A program made the position numbers and the translations under genes. Of a stretch of DNA of 28,012 nucleotides, positions 20,608-28,012 are shown piece by piece (the stretch's first letter is position 1; the number at the start of each line of letters is the position of its first letter). The DNA comes from JAGLCY01 sp965369705. Its GTDB lineage: Bacteria; Krumholzibacteriota; Krumholzibacteriia; LZORAL124-64-63. The stretch lies in the NCBI GenBank assembly GCA_965369705.1, contig CBDURF010000026.1:1-28012 (forward strand). The letters run 5' to 3'. The notes below the pieces were generated by a model. It was not told the origin of the DNA, made no database searches, and saw nothing but the letters and a program-made list of their open reading frames with translations.

Positions 20608-22844
20608 GCAGGATCAGGATCAAAGACCGAGTTTGGCGTGGGCGTACAGTCTGGCTGGCGGCCGCGCTTCTGGTAATCGGCGCCGGGTCGGATGTCGCGT
20701 GGGGAGCGGGTCCGGTTTTCTGGGATTGGCCCGCCGACCGGCCCTTCGACGAGATGCAGCTCGAGGGTGCGGCCATCGACAGGGAAGGCAATCTGGTGGT
20801 GGGGCTGGCCGGCGGGACGGCGGGTCCGGCGGGGCCCGAAGTTTTCTGGCGGATCATTCCCGATGGCCGGGGCGGCTACTATACAGGCACGGGCCACGGG
20901 GGCGAAATCCATCACACGAGCGCCGGGGATCAGAGCCGCCTGGTGACCAGGCTGGAGGGCACCGAGGTGTTCAGCCTGCTGATGCTGGACGACGGTGGTC
21001 TCCTGGCGGGCTGTGGTCCCGAAGGGCAGCTTTACCGGGTCGACGATGAGGGGCAGGCGACCCTGCTGGGCAGCGTACCCGGTGGTTACATCTGGGCCAT
21101 GGCCACGGATCCGGGCGGTGATGATGTCTGGCTGGCGGTCGGAAGCCCGGCCGCTGTTTACCGGTTCGACCCCGGTTCGGGGCAACTGGAGGAAGCAGTG
21201 GCCCTGCCGGCCCAGAACGCCCTGGACCTGACCTTCGACGCCCAGGGTCGTCTGGTCGTGGCCACCCAGGGGCCTGGCCTGATCTACAGGATCGACCCGC
21301 GTCGGCCCGACGATTTACGACTCCTGTTCGAAACCGCACAGGACGAGGCCCGGCAATTCATCGTCGGGCCAGAGGGGCGTCTGTTCGTCCTGGCCCTTAA
21401 TACCGACGGTTCCGGACTTCAGGGCAACGGCATGTCGGCGGGCGAGGAAATGCCCGCGGCTCCGCCGGCCCTGTTGTCCCTGATGTTCGAGGCCAATGGT
21501 CAGGACATTCCCCGTGCGGCCTTGTACAGCCTGGAAGAGGATGAGCTGGTAACACCCTGGTGGTCCGGGGACGTTGATCTGATGATCGCCGCCTGGAGTT
21601 CCCGGTGGGGATGGCTGGGGGGCGGTCCCCTGGCGGAAGATTCCGGGCGTACGGTTCTGTACGGTCTGACGCCTCCGTCGGGCAGACATATCCTGGCCGG
21701 GTGGTCCGGCGGGGACATCCTGGATATCCTCGTGACCGGTGATCGCGGCGAGGATGAGTCGATCATCGTTTGTCAGGCCCATCCCGGCAGCGTGACGGTC
21801 CTGGGCAGCTCCGGGGACGTTCCTCGGCGCGCCGTGAGTCCGCCCCTGGACGGGGGGTTGCCCGTCGACTGGGGCCGGTTGAACTGGACGGCAGACGGGG
21901 GCTCCGGCAAGTTGAAATGGGCCGTCAGGGGAGGAAACCGCTCCGAACCCGATGACAGTTGGACCGATTGGTCGGACAGCTGGACGGATCAGAACCATGC
22001 CCTTTCACTGGAATCGACCCGGTTCCTCCAGTGGCGGGTGGAGTTCCCCGAGGCCGACGGCGACAAGTCCATCCGGCTGACTTCGGTTTCAGTCAGCGCC
22101 TGGCAGGACAACCGGCCCCCTGTGATCGCCTCTTTCACCCAGGAGTATCTCAAGGAGATCCATCTGGGCATGATGAACGACCACAACGACAACATCACCC
22201 AGACCTTTCGCAGCGGCCTGCAGGCGGAGTTCAGTCGGAACAGCACGGCCGACCGTCTGGCGGGCCCCGAGCGGACGGCGGTGGGGCGGTCGGTACGGAT
22301 CTTCACTTGGGAAAGCACCGACCCCAACGGGGACCGAATGCTCTTCGACCTGGCCTACCGGCGCCGCGGGGAGCAGGTCTGGCGGGAGATTCTTTCCGAC
22401 CGGGCCGAACTCCTGGGTAGCTGGGACACCTCGGAAGTTCCGGACGGCCGGTACGACATCCGGTTGACGGCCAGCGACCGCCCGGATAATCCGAGCCACC
22501 TGGCGGCCGAAGCCAGCCGGAGCCTCGGTCCGATCCTGGTGGACAATACCGAGCCGGAAATCTCGGGCTTCAAGCTCAAGGCGCTGGAGGACGGTTTCCA
22601 GGTGAATCTGACCGTCAGGGACGCGGACGGGGTGTTGGCCGGGGCCCAGTTGCATCTTCCTGACGGGAAGACCGAACGGTTGGACCCCGTGGACGGCATC
22701 TGCGACAGTCCCACCGAGAAATTCACCGCGAAGATTACCTGGCCCCGCCCCGGTCGTCAGCCCGGCCCGGCGCCCTGGCGGGTGCGCGTCGAGGTCCGGG
22801 ACCTGGGCGGCAACAAAGCCTTCGCCGAGGGTGATGTCCCGTGA
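20604..22844 (+). CDS. Secreted beta-propeller protein with C-terminal Ig/FnIII-like domains
   Basis: This 746-residue protein has a signal peptide to about 35 (VAWGAGP). Residues about 40-440 carry repeated short blade-like stretches (GNLVVGLAGG, GGLLAGCGPEGQLYRVDDEG, VWLAVGSPAAVYRFDPGSG, GRLVVATQGPGLIYRIDPRRP, GRLFVLALNTDG), typical of an SMP-30/WD40-like propeller. From about 440 come FnIII/Ig-like segments (DDSWTDWSDSWTDQ..., STDPNGDRMLFDLAYRRRGEQVW, VPDGRYDIRLTASDRP, VDNTEPEISGFKLKA). It is translationally coupled to the S55-like gene (ATGA) and to tadA (GTGA). Together with the S55-like protein it forms a plausible secreted pair; no catalytic residue can be named. Confidence 0.75.
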   Translation: MSRIRIKDRVWRGRTVWLAAALLVIGAGSDVAWGAGPVFWDWPADRPFDEMQLEGAAIDREGNLVVGLAGGTAGPAGPEVFWRIIPDGRGGYYTGTGHGGEIHHTSAGDQSRLVTRLEGTEVFSLLMLDDGGLLAGCGPEGQLYRVDDEGQATLLGSVPGGYIWAMATDPGGDDVWLAVGSPAAVYRFDPGSGQLEEAVALPAQNALDLTFDAQGRLVVATQGPGLIYRIDPRRPDDLRLLFETAQDEARQFIVGPEGRLFVLALNTDGSGLQGNGMSAGEEMPAAPPALLSLMFEANGQDIPRAALYSLEEDELVTPWWSGDVDLMIAAWSSRWGWLGGGPLAEDSGRTVLYGLTPPSGRHILAGWSGGDILDILVTGDRGEDESIIVCQAHPGSVTVLGSSGDVPRRAVSPPLDGGLPVDWGRLNWTADGGSGKLKWAVRGGNRSEPDDSWTDWSDSWTDQNHALSLESTRFLQWRVEFPEADGDKSIRLTSVSVSAWQDNRPPVIASFTQEYLKEIHLGMMNDHNDNITQTFRSGLQAEFSRNSTADRLAGPERTAVGRSVRIFTWESTDPNGDRMLFDLAYRRRGEQVWREILSDRAELLGSWDTSEVPDGRYDIRLTASDRPDNPSHLAAEASRSLGPILVDNTEPEISGFKLKALEDGFQVNLTVRDADGVLAGAQLHLPDGKTERLDPVDGICDSPTEKFTAKITWPRPGRQPGPAPWRVRVEVRDLGGNKAFAEGDVP

Positions 22845-23320
22845 GCGAGGGTGAAATCTTGGCGGCTTTTCGCACCCACGAACGTTGGCTCGCCGAGGCG
22901 ATGAAGGAAGCCAGGTTGGCCGGGGACAAGGGGGAAGTCCCGGTCGGCGCTCTCCTGGTCAGGGACGGACAGGTCATCGGGCGCGGCCACAACCAGGTGG
23001 AATCACTGCGGGATCCGACGGCTCACGCGGAAATCCTGGCGATCGGCGCGGCCAGTGGGCACGGGGCAAGCTGGCGCCTGGATGACGCCATCCTCTACGT
23101 GACCCTGGAGCCCTGCACCATGTGCTGCGGGGCGATCCTGTTGGCCCGCGTGGGAACGGTGGTGTTCGGGGCCTCGGATCCTCGGGCCGGCGCCGTGGTT
23201 TCCACCGCCCGCCTTCTGGACGGCAACCCCTACCGCCAGCAGGTCGAGGTCGTCGGGGGCATTTCCGCAGCGGACTGCGGGAGCATTCTGTCGGATTTTT
23301 TCCGGTCCAGGCGGGATTGA
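22841..23320 (+). CDS. tadA: tRNA-specific adenosine deaminase TadA
   Basis: The 159-residue cytidine-deaminase-fold enzyme converts A34 to inosine in tRNA-Arg(ACG). Zinc ligands are His62 (in HAE, with Glu64 as the proton shuttle), Cys92 and Cys95 in EPCTMC; GEVPVGALLV, PTAHAEI and VVFGASDPRAGA are family blocks. The GTG at 22841 overlaps the upstream stop (GTGA), and GAGGGTGA lies before it. The next gene products are tRNAs and the SRP RNA, in the same order as in B. subtilis yaaJ-scr-dnaX. Its substrate tRNA is encoded at 17686-17762. Confidence 0.96.
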   Translation: MSEGEILAAFRTHERWLAEAMKEARLAGDKGEVPVGALLVRDGQVIGRGHNQVESLRDPTAHAEILAIGAASGHGASWRLDDAILYVTLEPCTMCCGAILLARVGTVVFGASDPRAGAVVSTARLLDGNPYRQQVEVVGGISAADCGSILSDFFRSRRD

Positions 23321-23350
23321 CACCGGCCACGGACCCGGAATCGGGTCGTG

Positions 23351-23379
23351 TTGATTTTCGTAATGGCCGATGCTATATT
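23351..23379 (+). promoter_or_regulatory. Promoter of the tRNA-Ser/Ser/Ala cluster
   Basis: TTGATT (23351-23356), a 17-base spacer and TATATT (23374-23379) are the clearest sigma70-type promoter in the window. Transcription would start near 23386, about ten bases before tRNA-Ser(GGA). Confidence 0.75.
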
Positions 23380-23396
23380 CCCCGCCTTGTACCGGT

Positions 23397-23484
<88 letters not shown>

Positions 23485-23516
23485 CCCGGTTACCCGGCCG
23501 GGGAAGATGCAATTGC

Positions 23517-23606
23517 GGAGAGGTGCCGGAGCGGTTGAACGGGGCGGTCTCGAAAACCGTTGAGCCCTTAGGGGTTCCCAGGGTTCGAATCCCTGCCTCT
23601 CCGCCA
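23517..23606 (+). tRNA. tRNA-Ser (anticodon CGA)
   Basis: A class-II tRNA with acceptor GGAGAGG / CCTCTCC, anticodon arm GCGGT-CTCGAAA-ACCGT (anticodon CGA), a long variable arm and encoded CCA. It reads UCG. It lies 32 bases after tRNA-Ser(GGA). Confidence 0.96.
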
Positions 23607-23686
23607 GTTTCTGCGTTCGCGGGATTCCGTGGGGAACGATTCCACGGGCGAGAGTCCCGTACGGCTGATATCATGATACATGGTTT

Positions 23687-23762
23687 GGGGATGTAGCTCA
23701 GCTGGGAGAGCGCCTCGTTCGCAACGAGGAGGTCGGCGGTTCGAGCCCGCTCATCTCCACCA
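23687..23762 (+). tRNA. tRNA-Ala (anticodon CGC)
   Basis: The acceptor GGGGATG pairs with CATCTCC (one G-T pair), and the anticodon arm CCTCG-TTCGCAA-CGAGG carries anticodon CGC. D and T arms are normal and CCA is encoded. It reads GCG. The 80-base spacer before it contains a CCGTGG/CCACGG hairpin inside a CGGGA/TCCCG pair, perhaps a processing structure. Confidence 0.96.
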
Positions 23763-23800
23763 CCACTTTGGGGGTTCCCTCCGTGGGAGCCCCGGGATAT

Positions 23801-23909
23801 GATGGGTCAGGCCCGGTGTGACGCCGGAGCACTAATTCCGTCAGGACTGGAAAGTAGCAGCGGTACGTTCCCTTCGACGTGTGCGCCGCCAGCCTGGCCC
23901 ACCTTTTTT
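23801..23909 (+). ncRNA. ffs: Small (4.5S-type) signal recognition particle RNA
   Basis: The Ffh-binding domain IV is plain at about 23840-23861: GTCAGGACTGGAAAGTAGCA matches the conserved pattern GTCAGG..C-GGAA-G..AGCAGC, with a GGAA tetraloop on an ACT/AGT stem and the AGCAG side of the asymmetric loop. The RNA ends pair: GATGGGTCAGGC (23801-23812) with GCCTGGCCCACC (23892-23903), one mismatch and one wobble. A run of six T at 23904-23909 completes an intrinsic terminator. Its place between tadA/tRNA genes and dnaX matches scr in B. subtilis. A TATGAT lies at 23798-23803, but no -35 is clear, so it may be cut from the tRNA transcript. The exact 5' end is uncertain. Confidence 0.93.
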
Positions 23910-23961
23910 CGGACCCGGTGCCTGGTCCGGCCCCGCCGTCCTTCATCACGAGCGGAGCAGC

Positions 23962-25665
23962 ATGTCCTACCAAGCCCTCGCCCGCAAATACCGCCCGGAA
24001 ACCTTCGACCAGGTCGTTGGACAGACCCATGTGACCGGCACGCTGCGGGCTGCCCTGCGCAAGGAGAAGCTCAGTCACGCCTACCTGTTTTCCGGTCCCC
24101 GGGGCTGCGGCAAGACCACGGTGGCCCGTCTGCTGGCCAAGGCCATCAACTGCTTGGAGAATCGCCAGGGCGACCCCTGCGGCGTATGCGAGACCTGCCA
24201 GGCCATCGCCCGGGGCAATTACCTGGATGTCCTGGAAATCGACGCGGCCAGCAACACGGGGGTCGACAATATCCGCGAGTTGCGGGACATGGCCCAGTAT
24301 TCGCCGAGCGAGGGCAGCAGCCGGGTCTTCATCATCGACGAAGTGCACATGCTTTCCAAGGGAGCCTTCAACGCCCTGTTGAAGATTCTCGAGGAACCGC
24401 CCGCCCGGGTGTTCTTCTTTTTCGCCACCACTGAACCCAACAAGATTCCGCGGACCATCCTGAGCCGGTGTCAGCGGTTCGATTTCCGGTTGTTGAACCG
24501 TGATGAACTGGCCGGCCGGCTGAGTGAAATCGCCGCGGCCGAAGGTGTGACCCTGGAAGAAACCGGACTGCGGCTGCTGGTGTCGCTGGCCGAAGGCAGT
24601 GTGCGGGACGGCTTGAGCCTCCTGGACCAGGTGGCCGCCGGGGCGGACGGGGTCATCGACGAAGCGGTCGTGGTGGCCGCCTTTGGCCTGATCCGTTCCG
24701 AGCTGTTCATCGAGCTGAACGAGGCGATCGTGGCCCATGATTCGGCCCGGGCCCTGCGGTTGGTCGCTGATCTGGCCGACAGCGGCCAGAGTCTCGACGC
24801 CTTCGCCGGGGGCGTGGTGGCCAATTTTCGCAACCTGATGATCCTGAAGATCGATCCCGACCTCGCGGCCATGGTTGATCTGCCGCCCGACCAGGTGGAA
24901 GCCCTGGCCGGCCAGGCCGGGCAATTCCAGGAACAGGATCTGCTGGCCCTGATCGACCGCGCGAGCCGTCATTTCGAAAAGATCCACCGCAGCACGCAAC
25001 CGCGGATCCTGCTGGAAGCTTCGCTCGTGGAGTACTGTCGGTTCGAATCCCGGGTGCTCCTGGCGGACCTCGCCCGGCGTCTGGAAGCTCTCGGTGGGGA
25101 TGCCGGAGGCGGCGGACTTGCCGGTGGTGGCGTGGCCCGTGACGCCAACGGTCCGGCATACAAGAGTCCCGCGCAAAAGGGTCCGACCCGCAGAGCGTCC
25201 GCCCGCCCGGTGCGGCAGGGAGCGGCGCCCGACCTGACGGCCGCCGACACGGCTGTTCCCGGCTGGATGGGGCTGATCGACCAGCTGATGAAACAGAATC
25301 CCCGGCTGGGATCGTGCCTGATGAACGGGCTGCCCCGTCTGGACGATGACGGAAACCGGCTGACGGTCTCGTTCGCCGAGGACAAGAAGTTCCAGGTCAC
25401 CAGTATCGCTGCCGAGTGCTCGACCATCGAAGACCAGATCAATACCCTGTGGGGACGCAGGATCAAGGTCGAACTGGTGCTGGGCGAGCGGGGCCAGGCC
25501 GACGCAGTGAAGGAAAAGATCCGGCAGAAAGTTGCGCCCACCCACCGGGAAGAACTCGACAAGGCCTGCCGACAGGACAAGTCCCTGGGAGACCTGGTGG
25601 ACATGATGGGCGGACAGCCCCTGCCCGACAGCGAGCGTGAGCGCTGGAATCCACCCGGCAAGTGA
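23962..25665 (+). CDS. dnaX: DNA polymerase III subunit gamma/tau
   Basis: The 567-residue clamp-loader ATPase loads the sliding clamp at the replication fork. It has Walker A GPRGCGKT (45-52), the zinc module Cys64, Cys73, Cys76, Cys79, Walker B FIIDEVHML, FNALLKILEEPP, and sensor SRC (ILSRCQRF). A collar domain follows, then a Gly/Pro/Ala-rich linker (about 380-430), and then a C-terminal domain, as in tau (PRLGSCLMNGLPRL... IKVELVLGE). The ATG at 23962 with GGAG four bases upstream gives the usual MSYQALARKYRP start; the open frame beyond it runs into the SRP RNA. No A-rich slippery site was found, so a separate gamma form is not predicted. ybaB and recR follow. Confidence 0.97.
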   Translation: MSYQALARKYRPETFDQVVGQTHVTGTLRAALRKEKLSHAYLFSGPRGCGKTTVARLLAKAINCLENRQGDPCGVCETCQAIARGNYLDVLEIDAASNTGVDNIRELRDMAQYSPSEGSSRVFIIDEVHMLSKGAFNALLKILEEPPARVFFFFATTEPNKIPRTILSRCQRFDFRLLNRDELAGRLSEIAAAEGVTLEETGLRLLVSLAEGSVRDGLSLLDQVAAGADGVIDEAVVVAAFGLIRSELFIELNEAIVAHDSARALRLVADLADSGQSLDAFAGGVVANFRNLMILKIDPDLAAMVDLPPDQVEALAGQAGQFQEQDLLALIDRASRHFEKIHRSTQPRILLEASLVEYCRFESRVLLADLARRLEALGGDAGGGGLAGGGVARDANGPAYKSPAQKGPTRRASARPVRQGAAPDLTAADTAVPGWMGLIDQLMKQNPRLGSCLMNGLPRLDDDGNRLTVSFAEDKKFQVTSIAAECSTIEDQINTLWGRRIKVELVLGERGQADAVKEKIRQKVAPTHREELDKACRQDKSLGDLVDMMGGQPLPDSERERWNPPGK

Positions 25666-25754
25666 ATGGGCTGAGCATGTGGCGTGCGGGCCTCCGGTCC
25701 GCCTGAACCGAGATAAAGAGGACCCGCGGCGGGCCACGGATCCCGAAAGGCAAC

Positions 25755-26078
25755 ATGGACATCAACAAACTGATGAAACAGGCCCAGCAGATGCAGGCCA
25801 AGATGACCAAGGCCCAGGAAGAGCTGGAGAGCAAGGAAGTCACCGCCGAAGTGGGCGGGGGACAGGTGAAGGTCCTGATGAACGGCAAACACCGTCTCAA
25901 GAGCATCGAGATCGCCCCGGAAGCCCTCGATCCGGACGACATCGAATTTCTGCAGGATCTGATCATTGCCGCGGTGAACGAAGGCGCCAAGAACGTCGAC
26001 GCCATGGTGGAAAAGGAAATGGGCTCCGTGGCGGGAGGTTTGAACCTGCCCGGCCTGAATATTCCAGGCATGGGCTGA
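25755..26078 (+). CDS. ybaB: YbaB/EbfC-family nucleoid-associated protein
   Basis: The 107-residue protein has a long N-terminal helix (KLMKQAQQMQAKMTKAQEELESKEV) and a central strand region with the family block EVGGGQVKVLMNGKHRLKSIEIAPE. A helix near 55-85 (DIEFLQDLIIAAVNEGAKNVD) follows, then a glycine-rich tail. It binds DNA as a pincer-shaped dimer and is regularly found between dnaX and recR. GAAAGG lies four bases before the ATG. The gap to recR is two bases. Confidence 0.96.
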   Translation: MDINKLMKQAQQMQAKMTKAQEELESKEVTAEVGGGQVKVLMNGKHRLKSIEIAPEALDPDDIEFLQDLIIAAVNEGAKNVDAMVEKEMGSVAGGLNLPGLNIPGMG

Positions 26079-26080
26079 CC

Positions 26081-26716
26081 ATGACCAGGGATTCCGACAA
26101 CGGCGATGGCGGGGAATTCCAGTCACCCGCCCTGGAGCGGCTGGTCAAGAGCCTGAGCCGTCTGCCCGGCCTGGGGCGGAAGTCCGCCACGCGGCTGGCT
26201 CTGCATCTGGTGGGCCGCGACGAGGCGGCCGGGCCGGCCGAGGAACTCGTCGCCGCGGTCACGGAGGCCAGGCGCCTGGTGACCAACTGTTCGTCGTGCG
26301 GGGCCATCACCGAAGCGGATCCCTGCCGGATCTGCAGCTCCGAACGCCGGGACAAGACCCAGATCTGCATCGTCGCCACACCTGTCGATATCCTGCCTTT
26401 CGAAAAGGCCGGTTTCTACCGGGGGCGCTATTTCGTGCTGGGCGGCCTGTTGTCGCCCTTGGACGGCGTGCGGGCGGAGGATCTGCCCTTCAATCGCCTG
26501 GTCGCCCGCCTCGAGCAGGACGGGGTGTCCGAGGTGATCATCGCCCTGGACGCCAGCGTGGAAGGGGAAACCACCGGACTGTACCTGCAGCGCCTATTCG
26601 CGGATCGGGACCTCCAACTGACGCGACTGGCCACGGGGATTCCCGTCGGCGGCTCCCTGGCCTACATCGACGAAGTGACCCTCCAGCGGGCCTTCCAATT
26701 CCGCCGGTCCTTCTGA
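26081..26716 (+). CDS. recR: Recombination protein RecR
   Basis: This 211-residue protein works with RecO (and RecF) to load RecA at gaps. It has an N-terminal helix-hairpin-helix (LSRLPGLGRKSATRLALHL, 25-43), a C4 zinc finger (Cys70, Cys73, Cys82, Cys85), a Toprim domain (about 93-175) and a C-terminal tail with IPVGGSLAYIDEVTLQRAF. At the usual Toprim VVE the protein reads IVA (Ala99), so the conserved Glu is missing; Asp103 remains. The ATG at 26081 follows the ybaB stop by two bases and has a poor SD, so it is probably coupled. The frame is open far upstream, but the longer version is not homologous to RecR. Confidence 0.96.
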   Translation: MTRDSDNGDGGEFQSPALERLVKSLSRLPGLGRKSATRLALHLVGRDEAAGPAEELVAAVTEARRLVTNCSSCGAITEADPCRICSSERRDKTQICIVATPVDILPFEKAGFYRGRYFVLGGLLSPLDGVRAEDLPFNRLVARLEQDGVSEVIIALDASVEGETTGLYLQRLFADRDLQLTRLATGIPVGGSLAYIDEVTLQRAFQFRRSF

Positions 26717-26769
26717 GCCTCTCTCGGCCGGCCAGTTGCCGAATCTCATCAATTTGTTGAAATTCACGG

Positions 26770-26796
26770 TTAAGTGGGCTGCCACAGGGACGATAC
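26770..26796 (+). promoter_or_regulatory. Possible sigma28-like promoter before mglB
   Basis: TTAAGTGG (26770-26777), an 11-base spacer and GACGATAC (26789-26796) resemble TAAAGTTT-N11-GCCGATAA, with 5/8 and 6/8 matches. The match is modest and could be chance; no good sigma70 promoter was seen in the 146-base gap. Confidence 0.25.
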
Positions 26797-26862
26797 CCTG
26801 GGAGAGAAAGTACTCCGCTCGTCAAACGTCCAACGCCGGCCCGGCCGGCAGGAGATCGTTAC

Positions 26863-27360
26863 ATGGTCAGAGCCGAATGGGCCATATTCGAAGAAGACTA
26901 CTGGGCCATCAACAATGTCCTGGAGGATCTGCTTAAGAGCAGCCGCTCGGGATTTGTCATGCTGATCGACCGGACCGGTCAGTTGATCAGCCAGTGCGGC
27001 CCCGACGTCGACTTCGATCTGACCAGTTTCGCTTCCCTCTGCGCGGCCGATTTCGAGGCCAATTATCAGCTCGCCAAGTTGATCGGGGAAAAGGATTTCA
27101 GCACCCTGTTCCATCAGGGGGCCCAGGACAGCATGTACCTCGGCAAGATCGCCAAGGGTGTGGTCCTGGTGGTCCTGTTCAACAAGAGCACGACCCTGGG
27201 ACTGGTCAGGTTGCGCGTGAAGAGGGCGATGGAGGAGCTCGACGCCATCATCGAGAACCTCTACGAAAAGTTGGAGTACCGCAACGAGGAATACGATGCG
27301 ATCGATGAATCGTTCACCGTGCAAGTGGAAGCCGAGATAGACAGTCTGTTCGCTGACTGA
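26863..27360 (+). CDS. mglB: Roadblock/LC7-domain protein, MglB-like
   Basis: This 165-residue protein has the Roadblock/LC7 fold: an N-terminal helix (AINNVLEDLLKSS), strands GFVMLIDRTGQLISQCG, a helix (TSFASLCAADFEANYQLAKLIG), and strands KIAKGVVLVVLFNKSTTLGLVRL. A C-terminal helix (KRAMEELDAIIENLYEKLE) and an acidic tail follow. MglB is the GTPase-activating partner of MglA; a pair controls polarity and motility in Myxococcus and Thermus. GGAG is eight bases from the ATG. mglA follows 47 bases later. GAP activity is inferred from this pairing. Confidence 0.9.
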   Translation: MVRAEWAIFEEDYWAINNVLEDLLKSSRSGFVMLIDRTGQLISQCGPDVDFDLTSFASLCAADFEANYQLAKLIGEKDFSTLFHQGAQDSMYLGKIAKGVVLVVLFNKSTTLGLVRLRVKRAMEELDAIIENLYEKLEYRNEEYDAIDESFTVQVEAEIDSLFAD

Positions 27361-27407
27361 GGCCGGGGGACCGTCCCGGTCATCGGTAGGTCAAAAGGGG
27401 TAGAGCC

Positions 27408-27992
27408 GTGTCGCTGATCAATTATTCGTCCCGGGAGATCAACTGCAAGGTCGTTTACTACGGCCCGGGTCTCGGTGGGAAAACGACCAACATCCAGTAT
27501 GTCTACGAGAAGTTGGCGCCCGAGACCAAGGGCAAGCTCGTGACGCTGGCCACCGAGATGGACCGGACCCTGTTCTTCGACTTCCTGCCCTTGGAGCTGG
27601 GCGAGGTGAAGGGGTTCAAGACCCGTTTCCACCTGTACACGGTTCCCGGCCAGGTGTACTACAATGCCAGCCGCAAGCTGATCCTGCGCGGCGTGGACGG
27701 CATCGTTTTCGTCGCCGACAGCAGTGAGGCCCGCTTCGACGCCAACATCGAGGCCCTGTACAATCTTCACGACAACCTCAAGGAATACGATCTGAGCCTG
27801 GACGAGATTCCCTTCGTGATGCAGTGGAACAAGCGGGATATGCCCGACGCCATTCCCGTGGACGAGCTCAACCAGGAATTCAATCCCGAGGGCCACGACA
27901 ACTTCGAAGGGGTGGCGAGCAACGGCGTGGGCGGTTTCGATACCCTCACTTGCGTGGCCAAACAGGTGCTGAGCCAGCTGCAGACCGCCTGA
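27408..27992 (+). CDS. mglA: MglA-type small Ras-like GTPase
   Basis: The 194-residue protein has P-loop GPGLGGKT (19-26), switch I with TLATEMDRTLFFDFLP (Arg53), the MglA-type switch II TVPGQ (Gln82), the G4 motif NKRDMP (141-146) and a C-terminal ASNGVGGFDTL. Arg53 and Gln82 match catalytic residues described in MglA. The GTG start has AAGGGG seven bases upstream. It is the last gene in the window and is complete. Expected role: a polarity switch regulated by the preceding MglB; which output it controls here (gliding, pili or other) is unknown. Confidence 0.95.
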   Translation: MSLINYSSREINCKVVYYGPGLGGKTTNIQYVYEKLAPETKGKLVTLATEMDRTLFFDFLPLELGEVKGFKTRFHLYTVPGQVYYNASRKLILRGVDGIVFVADSSEARFDANIEALYNLHDNLKEYDLSLDEIPFVMQWNKRDMPDAIPVDELNQEFNPEGHDNFEGVASNGVGGFDTLTCVAKQVLSQLQTA

Positions 27993-28012
27993 CCCCGGCG
28001 GCAAGCGGCCGG

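Noticed and set aside
25140..25200. Possible dnaX frameshift site for a gamma form
   Set aside because: The linker has only CAAAAGG, with no long A run and no A-AAA-AAG heptamer, so there is no support for programmed slippage.
23698..25737. 679-residue minus frame across tRNA-Ala, SRP RNA and dnaX
   Set aside because: It crosses RNA genes and dnaX; the real features are certain.
25637..26080. Upstream extension of the recR frame
   Set aside because: It overlaps ybaB in another frame and has no similarity to RecR; the family start MTRDSDNG... at 26081 is preferred.

Overview
The window is a gene-dense, high-GC stretch of bacterial chromosome. Several traits suggest a diderm of the FCB-like candidate phyla (Krumholzibacteriota, Eisenbacteria or similar). 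These are a secreted FG-GAP protein ending in a PNPFNP / FlgD-like C-terminal domain, a PorV/FadL-like outer-membrane protein, a TonB-ExbB-ExbD operon, secreted S55-type and propeller proteins, and an MglB-MglA pair. The phylum is an inference; the Gram-negative-type envelope is well supported.

Left part (1-5,014). The window opens in the C-terminal end of a serine-type site-specific recombinase. Its last 13 codons are read from the antisense strand of a tRNA-Glu(TTC) gene, so this looks like the edge of an integrated element. Next come an M20-family dipeptidase (minus strand), a tiny monocistronic gene at 2004-2174 encoding a 56-residue bacterial histone-fold protein with its own Shine-Dalgarno and a strong terminator, a ComM/YifB-type AAA+ ATPase, and an outer-membrane beta-barrel protein (minus). 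The histone is the most notable item in the window.

Middle part (5,015-17,300). Divergent promoters drive the barrel gene and a large secreted FG-GAP protein with a ~49-residue repeat period. murB follows on the minus strand. A long plus-strand run then carries tonB-like, exbB, exbD, a lipoprotein, an outer-membrane barrel, a TPR lipoprotein, mnmA and an AsmA-like protein, most with overlapping or closely spaced ends. This reads as an energised envelope module with a tRNA-thiolation gene embedded near its end.

Right part (17,300-28,012). A tRNA cluster (Ser-TGA, Ser-GCT, Arg-ACG) with its own promoter and terminator is followed by a small barrel protein and an overlapping set: S55-like secreted protein, secreted beta-propeller protein, tadA. 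A second tRNA cluster (Ser-GGA, Ser-CGA, Ala-CGC) leads into the small SRP RNA, dnaX, ybaB and recR. The order tadA-scRNA-dnaX-ybaB-recR is the same as in Bacillus subtilis. The window closes with mglB (Roadblock/LC7) and mglA (small Ras-like GTPase). All four serine isoacceptors that bacteria normally need are present. The window also encodes substrates for its two tRNA-modifying enzymes: tRNA-Glu(UUC) for MnmA and tRNA-Arg(ACG) for TadA.
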